From Grammothele lineata (lineage: Eukaryota > Basidiomycota > Agaricomycetes > Polyporales > Polyporaceae), in assembly GCA_002150815.3 (NCBI GenBank), contig NDFF03000011.1, positions 434,001-498,000 of the forward strand: DNA of 64,000 nucleotides, read 5' to 3'. The position numbers and the translations under genes are program-made. Under the pieces are notes generated by a model that worked only from the letters and a program-made list of their open reading frames with translations, was not told where the DNA came from and did no database searches. This document shows, one piece after another, positions 34,951-47,788 of this stretch (position 1 is the first letter of the stretch; each line of letters begins with the position of its first letter).

Positions 34951-36796
34951 CTATGATAGCGCTCTGGGAGTCTTGACGTCTCCCAAGTACTGTGGCCTCA
35001 AAGGCTGCAGAGCCGCACCGCTCTCCGACGTCTGCGCGCCCCCGACGCTCGAAGCCCCATTCGACGACCCGAGCTCGCTCCCTGGCATCGGCTCTTCCGG
35101 CTCCTGCGCCTGCTCCCAGGAGCGGTACGCAGGCGGTAACCGCCCAGACGCCGACCGCTGGAGGAACGGCACCGGCCCAGCGTCTTCGTGGCGCTCGAGG
35201 GAGAACTCGTTCGAAGGCGAGCCGGGCGCGAGGCTCGTTGGGGGCGCCGTGGACGCGGGGTAGCCGGAGTAGTGCGTGCCGCTGCCAGCGTCGCTCGCGG
35301 GGCCGCCGTGGACCGTGCCCGGCGCGCTTGGGGCGCTCCTGGTAAGCAATGCATAGGTTTCAGGGAGATGAGGATCTGAAGGGCCATCGGCGCCGTACCT
35401 CGAAGCTGCGAGCAGATTATGGTCAGCGGCCGTAACTTGTTGGCGGGAGAACAAGCGTAAGGCACTCACTGGATGCGATGGTCCCAGTGAAGGGCGTGAC
35501 ATGGCCCATTTGGGGTCCGTCGTCGTCGGAATAGGGGCCGGACTCGCCATGCTGATACTCCGCAGAGAGGTCAAGGGGCTTGGGTCCGCGCGAATGACGC
35601 TGCCGACGCCAGAAGAAGAACGCGACTCCAGCGCAGGCGAGGACAGCGATACCCCCAACGACGCCCCCAACGATGGGTCCGGGGCTCGTGCCAGATGACG
35701 ACGACGTGGCGCTTGCTTCACTAGATGCAGTCGAGTCCGAACCTGCGTTACTTTTCGTGGCCGTCGTCGATTGGGAGGACGTGGTTGTGGCATTATTCGT
35801 CGTAGACTCGCATTTCGTGAACGTGTTGTTGTTCGAGGAAGCAAAGTCGGTCGTCATCGTTTCTTTCGTATACGTGCTATCGCAACGGGTGAGAGCGCGT
35901 TCGATCGCTGTGCATGATTCTACTCACTAAAACCTGTTCGATAGGGTAGTGTTAAGCCAAACATAGAAAAAAGAGGGATTCATTAAACAACCCTACCATT
36001 CGCCATCGCCCCAGAACAGAGAGTAAAGATTTCGATCAAGCTTGATTTCCTTGTTGCATACTGCCCTTTGAATGTCCTGCGGGAGCCTGATCCCAGCTGA
36101 GGCCCCGTCTACGACCCACTAATGTATGGTACCTACGTTTGATTCGTTTCTTTGCCCGAACAGCTTCCCAAGTAGAGCTGATACCCGCCCGTTCCTACGG
36201 CACGTTTTGAGCCAACGAAGGGGGAACAATGAACGGATGGAATGGCTCACCCGCATCAATCCCATCAGTAGCGTCTGCTGCGTCGTACTGGCAGCTACAG
36301 AGACCCAATCAAATAACGATTTGTACGGAGAAGTATACGAGACGCACTTCATACAAAGCATGCTCAACGCCCACGATATCGAGTTGCAACAGCAACTGGC
36401 TGGGATACAGGGTGGTCGGACATGGATAAACAGAAGAAAGAACCAAGACTCACAGACTTGGTCATCGCAGTTGTCACCAGGAGTAAGTGACCTGAACTTC
36501 TCTACTTGGTCTACAAACCGTATCAGTTCGGAGAGGGTTTCGTGTATAGATGCAGTTGATTACTCACAGTCGCTGTTGCATATTTGCCTCAACTTCTGAT
36601 ACGTTACGCCTAAGAATATCAAGGTCAGAGGTAAACGGAAATAGCCATGGAAACACGCACAAGGGCTCTCGCCAACCACGCTCGTGTACCAATCCAACTG
36701 AGTGCTCGCGCAGGTGGTATTTGACTGGGCGAGTGCGAGATGAACCCAAAAGGAAGAGAGAAGAACGCGGGCTATGACACTTGGAAGGCGACCCAT
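34951..36796 (-). CDS. Cys-rich single-pass membrane protein, copy D (inverted)
   Basis: Ten minus-strand exons: 36661-36796, 36568-36609, 36454-36510, 36348-36399, 36251-36294, 36137-36194, 35997-36086, 35928-35933 (6 nt), 35470-35876 and 34951-35405; 448 aa. After a signal peptide come QSNTTCASTQLDWYTSVVGE, SSCCCNSISWALSMLCMN and QLYLGSCSGK, with 12 ectodomain Cys in all. A Thr/Ser stalk, a helix at about 228-250 (GPIVGGVVGGIAVLACAGVA) and a tail with SGRLPPAYRSW follow. Exons of 42, 57, 52, 90 and 6 nt match copy A exactly. Copy D has one intron fewer: the stalk and helix share exon 9. An upstream in-frame ATG at 36853 would spoil the signal peptide. It lies about 11 kb from copies A-C in opposite orientation, with five unrelated genes or spacers between. 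Confidence 0.87.
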
Positions 36797-37640
36797 GGTG
36801 CACAAGCGGCGGCGAGCCGTATGGGAGCGGAGAAGAGGGATACGGGGAAGCAACTGAAGGTGAACGTTGGGGCTGTAGACGACGTCACCGTTCTGCTAGT
36901 GTCTTGATGAGAGCCGGGCTGCGCACGCCGTGGAGAAAAACGCTGCGCTCAGAGGAACGGTCTGCAAGGAGGAGCGCAGGCTACGGCGGGCAGCGTCCGG
37001 TGTGGGGAGGGGGGCACGGTGGTGGTTGCGAAAGAGGGCTTGTGTACACTGTGGACTCGCAAGATGATGATCGTGCAGCGTGCCGAGCCCATGGCGAGCA
37101 CGCATCCTCCTCGGCGAGTCGGAGTCTTCCGAGTCGAGTCTCCAAAGACGGCCAGGCACCAGAAATGATCCAAACTCGAGGTCGGTTAATCAATTCACGT
37201 TCTTGTCCCCAGATTGTCCCACTCAGTTCCGATGCACGTCGGACCCTTCGGCTTTGGGACCTAGCATACGATGCGACTATCGCTGGTTGCCATCGGAATG
37301 CCTCAAGTAGCGTGTGATTGTCGCAAGAGCTATCGCTGATTCTTTTAGAATCGCGTCCAGTCTCGAGTTTCTTGGCTTCTAGGATGAAAGGAATCGTATA
37401 TGGTTACCGTGACGCTGTTGCTCAACTGTTAGGCTGGAGCTGACCGGAAGTGTTGGTACGGGAATGACGACACGAGGTTTTCGGGAGTGAATATTTGGAA
37501 ATACACCCCAAATTTTGATGGCGTAACGAGGCGCCCGAGGCGGCAGTGCTCCTTCGAAATCAAGCCCGGTGCGTTCCTCGCGTCTAAGCACTCAAGCACT
37601 GTTATTCTCCTCCTTTACTCTCGGACGGTCTTCTAAAACC
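36797..37640. other. Intergenic region
   Basis: Overlapping short frames on both strands, none with motifs. It contains the promoter of copy D. Confidence 0.4.
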
Positions 37641-38987
37641 CTAACTGCATTGTACTAGCGAGATATCCGTTTTTTTCTTCTCCTCCATGGCATCTAGCAC
37701 TTCGGCCTTCAACGGCGCCGGGGTATTTGATGGGCTGATCGTCCCGCAGCCACTGGGAGTATCGCCATCAACGTCTCGATGTGCCGTAGATACCGAATGA
37801 GGGGATGATGCGTTCGGAAGAGAGTCATTTACGTCGGCCGCGCCTGTGCTTATTGCCCTCGACCGGCCCCTCGGTGCAAATCGCACCGACTCCATCATCG
37901 GCGCCGTGCTTCTCGACCAGGCTTTGCCCTGAGCAACACGGTAGATGATAAGATATGTAGCCACTTGCTGTGAAAGTGCGGGGTGTAAGCTGAAGTCCTC
38001 GGAACATCTGGTAGAGAGCCACGCACCTGGGCTGCAGAGGCGAACCCCTCCATCATCTGGTTCACGGGGGAGTCGAGGCCGTACGATATCACAAAAGCCA
38101 AGGCAAAGACGGTGTGAAGCGCAGCCGATTCGACCACGATTGCGACGAGGGATACATAGTGCATAGCATGTTCAGGCGGGAGGATGTTGAGGATCGTTCT
38201 TCGATGCATGAGAAGTCGAAAGGCGATAAGAGAGGTGAGAAGGACATTGAGGACGAGGGAGACGGCGTAGTATGCCGTTCCGAACGGGAGGGAGTGTCCG
38301 TGGTTACTAGCGAGGACGATATAGATGACGCCCACAACTATTTGGTTCGAGGTTCAGATGGTGTTAGACTGATCAGAAACCAGGTTTAAAACCCACCGAA
38401 TGATCCTACCAAGGCCACCGCTGGTGTAGCCGTGACGAGAATGGCCATACGGGTGTCCAACGCGGCCCAAACCACCCAACAGCGCCAAAGCTATTCTGTA
38501 TTTAGTGACGGGCACAACTCCATAGACGAGAGGTCATATTACCACCAGAATGTCGCCCAAAAAGGTCAGTATGAAGAGGCTTGTATGTAGAGTGACGTTT
38601 ACAGGAGCACTCTGTATTTCAACGGAATACTGCCATGGGCCACCGGGGTAGTTGCGATGCTCAATGTACATCTTTTGTGTCGCGTTCGCTTGGGAGACGG
38701 CAAATATTGTTTCCACTGAGATAAGAAGAGCAAGAAATAGGAGTAGTATGCTCCCTTTACGGCCGCGTTTTCGCCAAAGAGAAAACGTGCACAAAAACCA
38801 AAGGACCAGCTGAAGTCCTGGTTTATACAGTCAGTTAAGGTTTGCGGTAAGTTATAGGTTCGTGGAGAAGGCAACTGAACTGACCATAGCCTACACCGAC
38901 CACAAATTCACCCGCAAGGAAGTACCTCTCGAGGTTGGTGGTCCCAGAGGGCTCACCAGGGCTTGAGGAAGTCGTGAGTGGTAACAT
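37641..38987 (-). CDS. Seven-helix membrane protein of an Agaricomycete family
   Basis: Minus-strand exons 38885-38987, 38543-38817, 38397-38490, 38027-38337 and 37641-37967 give 369 aa. Seven hydrophobic segments can be followed: FLAGEFVVGVGYG, GLQLVLWFLCTFSLW, ILLLFLALLISVETIFAV, VTLHTSLFILTFLGDILVLW, AILVTATPAVALVG, AYYAVSLVLNVLLTSLIAF and YVSLVAIVVESAALHTVFAL, with a last segment leading into a 100-residue cytosolic tail. YIEHRNYPGGPWQY between helices and LVLWRCWVVW are typical of a lineage-specific family I have seen in mushroom genomes. No ligand or function is known to me. It is not an Ste3 pheromone receptor by sequence. Confidence 0.8.
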
Positions 38988-39918
38988 GGGTGTGCATAGT
39001 GTTACGACATGGGAGGTAGATGAACCTTCTTATATGCACTTGTACGTCGGCGCAGGCGGGCCCTTGCTGGGGCTGTGAGAAAAGAGGGGAGAGCAATCCG
39101 AACCGGACGAGTTCGTTGTTGGTTGAGCTTCCGAGTCTGAAGTTCGTCAGTTCCTGACTTCTATCACGACAGTTTCATCCAACGGTCAGCAGCCGGCATC
39201 GAAGGTGTGATGAAGAGATGTTGCGGGCTGTCCGTCGAAGGCCGATGCGTGGCGGTATAATCAATATAGCGGAAGGAAGTGCACGATTCAAAGTCAACAC
39301 GACTCGGAGTCGGAGAGGCTCGACGCAGTTCACCACACTAGGAGGAGACGATTCAGGCACAGGATGAGTCCGGGTCACGTCTTGGCCCGGCCCGTGTGCC
39401 ACCCGCGTCTGGCCCGTAACAAGCCGGCCGACTATAGACTCCCGCTTATCTCTTCCCTCCCCCCGCGTACTAGCGCTTATGCGTTTCACTGTGGGATTCG
39501 CCCGGCATTGTCTGGTCTTTCGGTTTGTCTTTTGGACAAAGCAACGCGCTATCACACCGTGATGCCGCTTCAAGTTGGCCCATTAGCACACCCAACGTCA
39601 GCGTCGTCGTCGATCGAACTTCAAAGCTTCAAGTTCGATCATAGCACAACCGTCCTTTCATTTGCCGCAGGCTGCTCCGACCAGTGGCCAGCAAGGCCGG
39701 TGGCTTCCTTCTGACTGAACAATCGACTAACACCTCTATAACTGACAGCGGGTGAAAACTTCAGAATCAACAAACAGGAGGACAATGACCTTTTGCGCTC
39801 ATTGACGTGTAAATACTCGTTTCTCATGGAACAGTATTTAAAGTCGTGTAATGGTCGTACCTTGGCATCGTTACCCCCCGTCTCCTCCGCGTCCAGTGGC
39901 ACTTTTCTCCGTATTACC
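38988..39918. other. Intergenic region
   Basis: No gene recognised; promoters of the flanking divergent genes are expected here. Confidence 0.4.
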
Positions 39919-40669
39919 ATGAGCTGGCCACTCTCTCAGCCCTCTCAGGGCTGGCACGATTCCCATCACAGGTAATCTTAGCTGTGGTCGTGTCGCTAGT
40001 TTCCTAACAGGCTTTTGTTGTCCTCCAGCTCCAGATTAGACGTCCAGTTCAGCGGTAGACAGCCGCTCGGTCGTAGTGGGAGCATGCTCACTGTTACCAG
40101 CGGCGTAACAGCTGTGTCCGACGTTAGCGGCCAATCGTCGGGCTCCGCCACGCCTACCAGGGAGACGTCGGGAAACTGTGGCTTCCTGGGTCAGCAATAT
40201 CAGCCATGCGCTGATCCGGGAATGTCCTACGACGGGCCCACCCAGCCGGATGACACGCAATATGAAGACCTACCAAGGCAATCGGGCCCACAGCAGGCGC
40301 CACTGATGAAGATGATGTCGGTCGACGAGAAGGAAGGAGTTTTGACAAACAGTGAGTATAGGTTTACTTGCCTAGCTACCGCTCGAGGTCGCGGATAAGT
40401 GAACGGCTGACCTATGACTTTGACGTACAGAGGACTTCTATCACAAGATGGCCCGAGAAGCAGAGAAGTTCAAGGAGCAGTTGGACATTCTGGAGCGTGG
40501 CCAGATGAGCCGGCTGAAGGAGCTGGAGAAGATGCAGCTGGAGATGCAAGCACAGCTCCAAGCCTTAACCGAACTGTGCCAACGTGGCTTCCAAAACCTG
40601 CACGATGAGGTCGAGTCGTCTAAGCATGTCACGCTGGGTGTCCAGCTCTCTCACTCTCGGCCGATGTAA
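39919..40669 (+). CDS. Small coiled-coil hypothetical protein
   Basis: Exons 39919-39971, 40029-40351 and 40431-40669 give 204 aa. Both introns are about 57-79 nt with good ends (GTAATC...CAG, GTGAGT...CAG) and keep frame. The first 125 residues are polar and disordered, rich in Ser, Gly, Pro and Gln. From KDFYHKMAREAEKFKEQL to LQALTELCQRGF about 60 residues form a strongly heptad-like coiled coil with Leu and Met at core positions. I do not recognise a family. Dimerisation is inference. Confidence 0.6.
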
Positions 40670-40855
40670 TTCGTATCTGTACTCTGTATCATCCGTGTTG
40701 TTGTAGTCGTATCCATTGTTGTTCCGTCGGACCCGACTCATCAAAGGGCATGCAAACCTGAGTACGGCAACCAACGCATATGCGTATGACGGTACAAGCT
40801 CTGTCTTCAGCATATCCGTATGCATACATAGATGTGACCCCGCATAACGCCATCC

Positions 40856-41691
40856 CTAGAGCTCAACAGGGCTGCCGACGTCCTCAGTCTCGTACTGTTT
40901 GAACGTGGCCATCAACCTCGCCCACCGCCCGCCATGCCAGGTCATAATCTCTTCCCACTCCTCTGGACCTAACACCTTCTGGAGGCCCTTGAGCAAGGCC
41001 GCCATGGACACGTCAGCGAAGCACATTTGGTCCCCGCCCATGAACAACAGCCTCTCCGCGCCGTCCGGGCCCGTCCCGAGCCAGTCCGCGACCTTCCCGA
41101 ACGTCTTCTCAACGCCCTTCCAGAGCTGAGCGCGCTTCTCGGTACCCCGCGGGGCTAAATCCTGGAGCGGCTGTCCAAAGAACGCTTCGCGTGTGCGATT
41201 GAAGTACTCGGCATTGCGTGGGCCCAACACGGCGCAAAAAGCGGCGACTGCGAACGGGGCCAGCGCGCCACCAAACACCGTCGCGATGAACGCGGCGTCG
41301 AAGGCGTTGTGGAGCGCGTCGAGCTCGGGGGGCAGGATTGGTGATCCCGCGTTGGGGTACGTGCGGTCGAGATAGCGCGCGATCGACGAGGAGTCGGCGA
41401 AGGCCGTCTTCGTGTTTGGGTCGTAAATTGCGGGGAGGGTGTACGTGAGGACGTCGGTGGGCGTGCGGGTCTGGTTCAGGCCGATCTTCTGGCCCACGGC
41501 CTCGAGATCGGGATAGTCGACCCAGGCAGTCTTGTACGGTATGCCTTTGATGTTCAGTACATATCTGTATAGGAGTGAGTACTGGATTACCCTCCGAGTC
41601 GATGCTATACTGACCGTACTTTCCAAGTGATAGGATTCCATGCGCCGACTTTGCCTGCGCTTGGAAAGTCATAGAAGATTATGGGTTCCAT
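40856..41691 (-). CDS. Glutathione S-transferase-like protein
   Basis: Exons 41615-41691 and 40856-41564 on the minus strand give 261 aa; the 50-nt intron starts GTCAGT. The N-terminal thioredoxin-fold part has AWNPITWKVRYVLNIKGIPY, then TLPAIYD with the cis-Pro and FADSSSIARYLDRTYP with the glutathione-binding Ser. The C-terminal half is helical and ends with a conserved-looking DVSMAALLKGLQ segment. The layout fits the fungal GST group related to beta-etherase and UstS-like enzymes, which is expanded in wood-decay fungi. Substrate unknown. The first residue and intron place match that group as I know it. Confidence 0.85.
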
Positions 41692-44515
41692 CGTCACCAA
41701 TGATCGTTGGGGGCTGGGGGAACTGCGATGGTATTTCTTGGTCCAGTCTGGCATCTGTTTTTTAAATACTGAACAAACGTGGTGGCGCGCGGACGCCAGT
41801 CGCCGACCTCTGATGGCGCAGTCTCGAGCAGATCTGTTGAATGTCGTAAGTTCAGTGTGTCTGCTCCTACAACGATGACTGTGTACATCAGGGATAGTTT
41901 GACAGGACGCAGTTCTACAGTCCGTTCCTGCTGGGGGCAATGAATAAGATGCAGCTAGCACCGGGAAGTCGTGCCCCAAGAGGGTGAAGGAGAACGTTGG
42001 GGGTTTGTCATGCGCGGCGGTTGGACTACAGAAGTATAGGTCATCCGTGTTTTTGGACAGATGCTATTGGCTTTCGGGAACTGTACGCCCCGGGACAGCT
42101 GTCAAGTCCATGCTCCCTGCACTGCTAGACCGCGAGAAGTCGCCTTGAGCGAATGAGCCGTCTTCGTATAACATTTGAAGTCAGCGGGCCGGGGTTGATC
42201 GCAGCGAGGAGGGAAGGTCAACGGTACTCACGTCATTGCCCACTCGATAGAAGACGCCTAATTCCCTCTTCGTCTTCGTGTTCTTGAATGTAGTCACAAT
42301 TTACTGTTGATGTCCGCCGTCTGTACTGACCCACGACATTGGCCTACTCTTCGAAGGCCTTCTTCCTCTCGAGACACTGCAAGGGTGGTCGGTACCAGGC
42401 AAGGATAACACTAGCGAAGCACAGCTCGAACCTGCCCATCAAGGATATCTTCTCTTTGTCACGGATTGAAAGACAGCTGGAGGTGATATTCAACACTTTC
42501 ACGTTCTTCTGGCGGTCTGCGCAGTTCTCGCTGCTTTGGAAGCCTTTCTGAGTGATAGGGGTGGCGCTAACGCCAATTTGAAGTAGCATTCAATGTATCT
42601 ATTACAGCCAACGGTGTAGGGACAAGAGGTGCAAAATTCGTGTCGCGAAGGATGAAGGCGGGGGCTGGAAGTACAGGAGAAAAACGTACCTCATACTGCC
42701 TCTTCGGCAACAGTGCTTGAAGGTGTAGGATCTTGTGCGAGACTAGGATCAGCTTGCACGTATAACGTTACCCCTCTCCCTTTCCTCGCGTCCCAGGAAC
42801 CCCGCCCCCAGCCAATGCGGTCCCGGATGAATATTCTTGAAGGCGCGCGAGACCTAAAACTTCCCGGACTGTCCGACCGTAGTCTAGGTTTTGAGCCGAG
42901 CGCGTGGTTGACGGCCGAGACAACCGTTGTCGCTGGCTTGCTCGAGGCGCGGGGCGAATGCAGCGCAGAGCATACCTTCAGGCTACTTCAGAACGCTCTT
43001 CGGTCGGCAGATGCGGGCTGTGTTCGACCTACTAGAATAGCTCCACATGTTTCGTAGTCGACAGCCATGCCCTTTACCCATCGTTCCATCCCTTGGCTTG
43101 AGGATTGGGTTTGCATTCTGTCACCGGGAAGGTTTCCACGAGCGACCATGCGACCTTCGAAGATGCGTACTTTATCAGTGTCTTCCACCGCCATCGTTCG
43201 GATCATCGTTGACAATCATGTTTCGGTGAAAGCTGTCCAAGTGGTATTTGTCAAGGGCCTGGTTTGCCTAGTAGCCCAAGCCGGCTCTATTCTGTCGGCG
43301 TTGGATGGTCTAGCTGACGCAGCTTGCAAAGCGTCGACCTCTGAATGACCGCTGAAATTACAACAGTAACTTACCTGGTCTGGGGAGCGAGCTAGTTGCA
43401 TGCACGGCGAACGAGAAGAGCATCCACACATTAAGCGTCGAGAAATTCATACATACTAGGAAGCCGCGCGGACCCCGGACTCCATCGCAAACTCGCAGCC
43501 CTTGCACGCCTTCCCGGACAAGAGTGGCACGTTGGAGGTGAAGGGCGCCGCTGCAGATGCAAAGTTTGAGTCGAGACGTACACGTCGTTCGCAGCACATC
43601 TGATTTCGACGTTGGGACCGAGGAAGTCGGGCCCCGACGGCACGGCGCAGCGCGAGAAGTCGTCCACGGTCATCAATAGGTAACTTGCTGCGGCTTCTGG
43701 TGCGGCATGAGCGACGAGCGATTTGGACCGGCGTCGGTGTAATGAATACGGCTTAAACTGGAGCTTGAGAGGGGGAGACGTTAGAGCGTGGATAGAGGGT
43801 AGATGTGCCGGAGGCGGTCAGGTTGTGGGGATGGGCGCTCTGCGGAAGATCGCCTCGAGGCAATGCATGGGAGATGCATGAGACGATCGCCGGGCCGCCG
43901 TTTCGTCTCGTCGCGTTCTTCCGTCCAACTTTAACTTATGGCGTCGCATTCTGCTGGGATCTCTCTGTCCTCACTCCACAAGGCGCATGTCATGCGTATT
44001 CTCAAATAGCTGCTCATGGTCTACTTCTCGTCACCTTCTCGGCGGCCCTATCATTTCTCCGGCAACTCTTAACGTTCAAATATTCGCACGAGACCGGGCG
44101 CGTATCCCTCGGGCAGCATCAACGCCGCAGAACAGTTGTTCTTGCTCTGCATCCCTCACTACAGTTTGGCAATGCGCAGGCGAGTATCACGCCGCACTGC
44201 CTGCGACTAGCACCTCATCAACATACCTTTCCACCGGTGACAGCTGGGAGTGCTGTGTCGCACTGTGACAGTCAAGAAGTCTGGTGCGTAGCCAATCCCG
44301 TCTCGTTGCATCTTCGTCCTAACGTTCGTCTCTAGCTCTGTGATATAACATCAATTGCATCCTCGAGCTCGGTCCCTTGACACTACCCAGATACTTAAGG
44401 GCCTTCACGCCACTAGTCTCTCTCATACTCACAAGAACCTCACTTTGGCACCAGCCCGTCATCTCAACAGGCTCTTAAGTCCGTACCGGCCGAACGAAAC
44501 GGAGTAGCGCCTGCC
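41692..44515. other. 2.8-kb region without a firm gene
   Basis: Mostly short frames. On the minus strand, 43440-43680 has coding-like text (NVPLLSGKACKGCEFAMESG and a frame from MTVDDFSRC) that cannot be joined into one gene with plausible introns. It may be a remnant or an unrecognised gene. A CT-rich promoter for the next gene lies at about 44380-44510. Confidence 0.35.
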
Positions 44516-47112
44516 ATGTCATCATCTCCAGAAGCGTCCTCTTCGCGACTCCCGTCCAAGATCGCGCTCGACCCTAGTCAACCCCTCACTGCCGGGGGCA
44601 AACCACGCGCACGAGTGTATCTGGCTTGCAATGACTGGTTAGTAGCTACAGTTAGAAGACGCCTCCAGACAGGACTAATGCAGTACTTCCAGTCGGATCC
44701 GGAGGCGCCGTTGCGATGGCGCAAAGCCCGTCTGTCACAACTGTCGACGCCGTAACCCCAACTTAGAGTATTGCGACTATGAACGGGAAGTCAAGCGTCG
44801 CGGGAAGGACAAAGTACCCCAAGCGAGGAAGCGTTCCGCCAAAGGGCACCGTGCACCGCGACGTTCTCATCAACAGATCCTCGAAGACCGGCAAAGGAGT
44901 CACAGCGCTCAGCGCAGTGAAGAACCTCCTGCAGAGGTTAGCCCATCGGCACACCATAGTACTCGGGTCATTGACAAACACGTTTTCCAGAACGAAACCG
45001 AGGACTTCTGGAGCGACATGCTCGAGGGAGACTACAGAAACACCTGCCTACTTCCTACGCCTCCATCTACCGCGCCTTCATATTCTGACCTCTGTGAAGA
45101 TGATGCGGAGGAGATCTGGATGCCGCCCCAGCCGAGTGTTCAGTACGCACGCCAAACGTGGTGGGACGCATTGGTCGAGATGTATGCGGATCAAGAACCG
45201 TATCCCAACCACACGGACCATCTCGCTTTCACCAGCACTCGACGGCAGACAGCAACGAAGCTCATCTTTGACGACCTCCGCGAGATGTTGCAGCAGGCCG
45301 TTCATTGGACCAATTTCTTGCACGTTCCCAGGTTGTTCGAGATGGTTGCGAATCCCTCTCGTCGTCAGCATCTGCAGCCTAGTCTTCTCCTGAGTTTGCT
45401 GGCTTCCGGCGTTCTCCTGAAAAGCTCAGAGACTCGGAGGGGAGCAAGGGGAAGGGAGCGTGCTCTCAAGCTAATCAAGCTGGCGGATTCAGCGTTTCAA
45501 GCGAGCCTCATGTCTAACTGGGTTGACGTTGGGCTAGTATCCGCCGCCTGGGTACGTTTCTGCTCTACTTATTGCGTCTCATACTCACAGAAACTTCGGT
45601 AGTTCATGGCATACTTCGAAATGCACGCGCACCCGCAGTTCAGCTTGTCGCGACGACGCTCTGCCCTTCTCTTGGTCGACAGCATGATACGCATGCTGTC
45701 TTTAACCTCTCTCGATGCAAACTTCTCGTCGAACGTCCAGGTGGGCCCTGCACGAGCTGACCCTATGGCTGATCCTCCGTCCCTACCGCCCCACCCCTCA
45801 ATGCCCGCCGGCCACGCCAACGTTGTCGTGGGGTGCGACTGCGAAAAATACTCGCTCAAGTATCAATGGCCTCAAGTGTTGACGGTTGCCCCCAGGTGGC
45901 AGACAGCAGTCATGTGGCCCAACGATATGTCCGAGGGTGAAATCAGGAAGGAGGAGTGCCGCCGTCTCGTGTGGTGCAGCGTCATCCTCAGCGCATCCGA
46001 TGCTAATTACATGTCGGACGAAGGATATTTTAATCACGCTGATCTGTTCATCAACAACCGGCAGAATGTGCGTAGCCTCCAATATTCGCGGGCACATTGC
46101 TCACACGCACCACAATAGCTCACGCTGCTCTTACCCGGCGAAACACTCGGTCCCACATCGAGCAACCTGTCAAGGTGGCGGGATTGTGTTCCCAACCTTT
46201 GCATCCGCGCGTCCATGTTGTGGCACACCTGCCTCCGCGCGCAGACATTGAGCGGACCCGAACGGGCACAATTCGCAACCTTTGCCTGGCGCGAGGCGGA
46301 CGCGATTGAGAGCGCGCTCAAGAAACATACCTGCCTGGCCACCGAGCGAGGGGTGTTCGGGGCGACGATGGACCCGTTGTATCGGTGAGCTTCCCCAGCC
46401 ATGGCTCCAAAGTATGCGTGTTGACAACACTGGAAGGTCTCGGATTTGCTTAACGCAGACTATGCCCGAGATTGGGCCCACAGCGATAGCGTACGCATTG
46501 CTCTTCGTACCCGCTGGTGCGTGTAGCTCACGTACCCGGCACATTTACAGCTGTGGTTCTGCCACCTCTTATCAAGTAATGGTGCACACCTTGCGTGCGT
46601 CTGGGATCCTCGTACCTGGTGGTCATACATGAACTCACTGACGCTGAAAACGATAGTACGCAACGAATACCAGATGTCGAAGGGGATCCGCGAAGCGCTG
46701 CAGGATCCGTTAAAGTCCTTCGGTAACACGCCGTTGATCGCGCAGTGGCTCATAGGTCACCTTTCCTAGTACGTACCACGTCCATCTGATCGAGTTGACA
46801 CTCTGGGAATGGAATACTGACCCCAAATACGCGACAGTGCACTCGTCCTATACGAGCAGGACCCAACGATGATAATCGCCCTCGAAGTGTGCAAATCACT
46901 CGCTGTACCGTTGGAACGCGTTCTGAGCCTTTGGCCTAGTCCATGTGAGTATGTTGCGTTGGATGTATGGTGTACACACGCTGATCAAAGTGCCAGATTT
47001 CTTGAGGCGTTGGGAGATGACGCGGCTTCGATTAGTAGGGTGGTGTCTCGCAGCGGGCGTCGAGCCGCCATCGTCCACTTTACCTGCCAACCTCTGGACA
47101 GGAAACGTTTGA
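44516..47112 (+). CDS. Zn2Cys6 fungal transcription factor, paralogue 2
   Basis: Ten exons: 44516-44637, 44693-44936, 44991-45551, 45603-46067, 46119-46384, 46437-46490, 46551-46594, 46657-46768, 46838-46944 and 46991-47112; 698 aa. The zinc cluster has Cys at about 38, 41, 48, 55, 58 and 68 (last spacing x9) and KRRGKDK after it. As in paralogue 1, the intron splits the second Cys codon. The motif KIALDPSQPLTAGGKPRARV before the cluster is shared with paralogue 1. The middle (QTWWDALVEMY, FLHVPRLFEMV) is the fungal regulator domain. The 54-nt piece at 44937-44990 is a multiple of three without a stop, so it could be retained; I call it an intron by comparison with paralogue 3. Exon 6 is again 54 nt and exon 8 112 nt, as in paralogue 3. 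Confidence 0.83.
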
Positions 47113-47788
47113 TTTGTGAATCGTTATCATTATCTTGTTAGATTATATGCTCGTCCGTGTGTCGTTGTATAGGTATTTAAGTATGTATGGTAGACATAGT
47201 AACATCTAGTAGCATGTACACGACCACGCTGGGGTCCGCCTATGTAGTGAAAACATGTAGACGCCGAGTGTAGAGGTATATCCGAAACACGCGATTGATC
47301 GCGTGCGTCTTGACTGCCATGATTCTTGTACTCTCGTCGTTGCCGTCCAGCCTGTCATTTACCTTATTTCCTGCCATATGGCCACGCCTCCGATCCTACT
47401 CTAGTCTCTCCTTGGACTCGCGACTCTCTACGCCCCAACGGAACAAGTCTCCTCGTTTCCCGGTGCAGACCACGGCGAGGAACCAAATTGAACGCTATGC
47501 TGCGAAATCGAGTCCTCCAGATCATGGATTCAAGATATAAACCAAACCACTACAGGAGAGGATGGCTAGGCGATGCTCGCTCCCGCGGCCGCTGCGGTCT
47601 GGAGAAGAACCATCATTACATCACTGTGCATGTGCTGGACACGACGGTGAGGCACTGCTTCCTGGAGATCTGCAACCCAGCCACCTTCTAAGCCTTCTTG
47701 GGTTTCGTCGTCTGTATCTAGACGCGGATTCGGCCCTCTTGCCGCTGTCCCTTTGGAAAGCGACGACCATTACAGGTTGGTTTGAGCT
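47113..47788. other. Spacer between Zn2Cys6 paralogues 2 and 3
   Basis: About 675 bp, probably the 3' end of one gene and promoter of the next. No motif-bearing frame. Confidence 0.45.

Noticed and set aside
37641..38987. Pheromone receptor (Ste3) reading of the seven-helix protein
   Set aside because: The YIEHRNYPGGPW loop and helix pattern fit another Agaricomycete seven-helix family; no CAAX pheromone gene is visible nearby.
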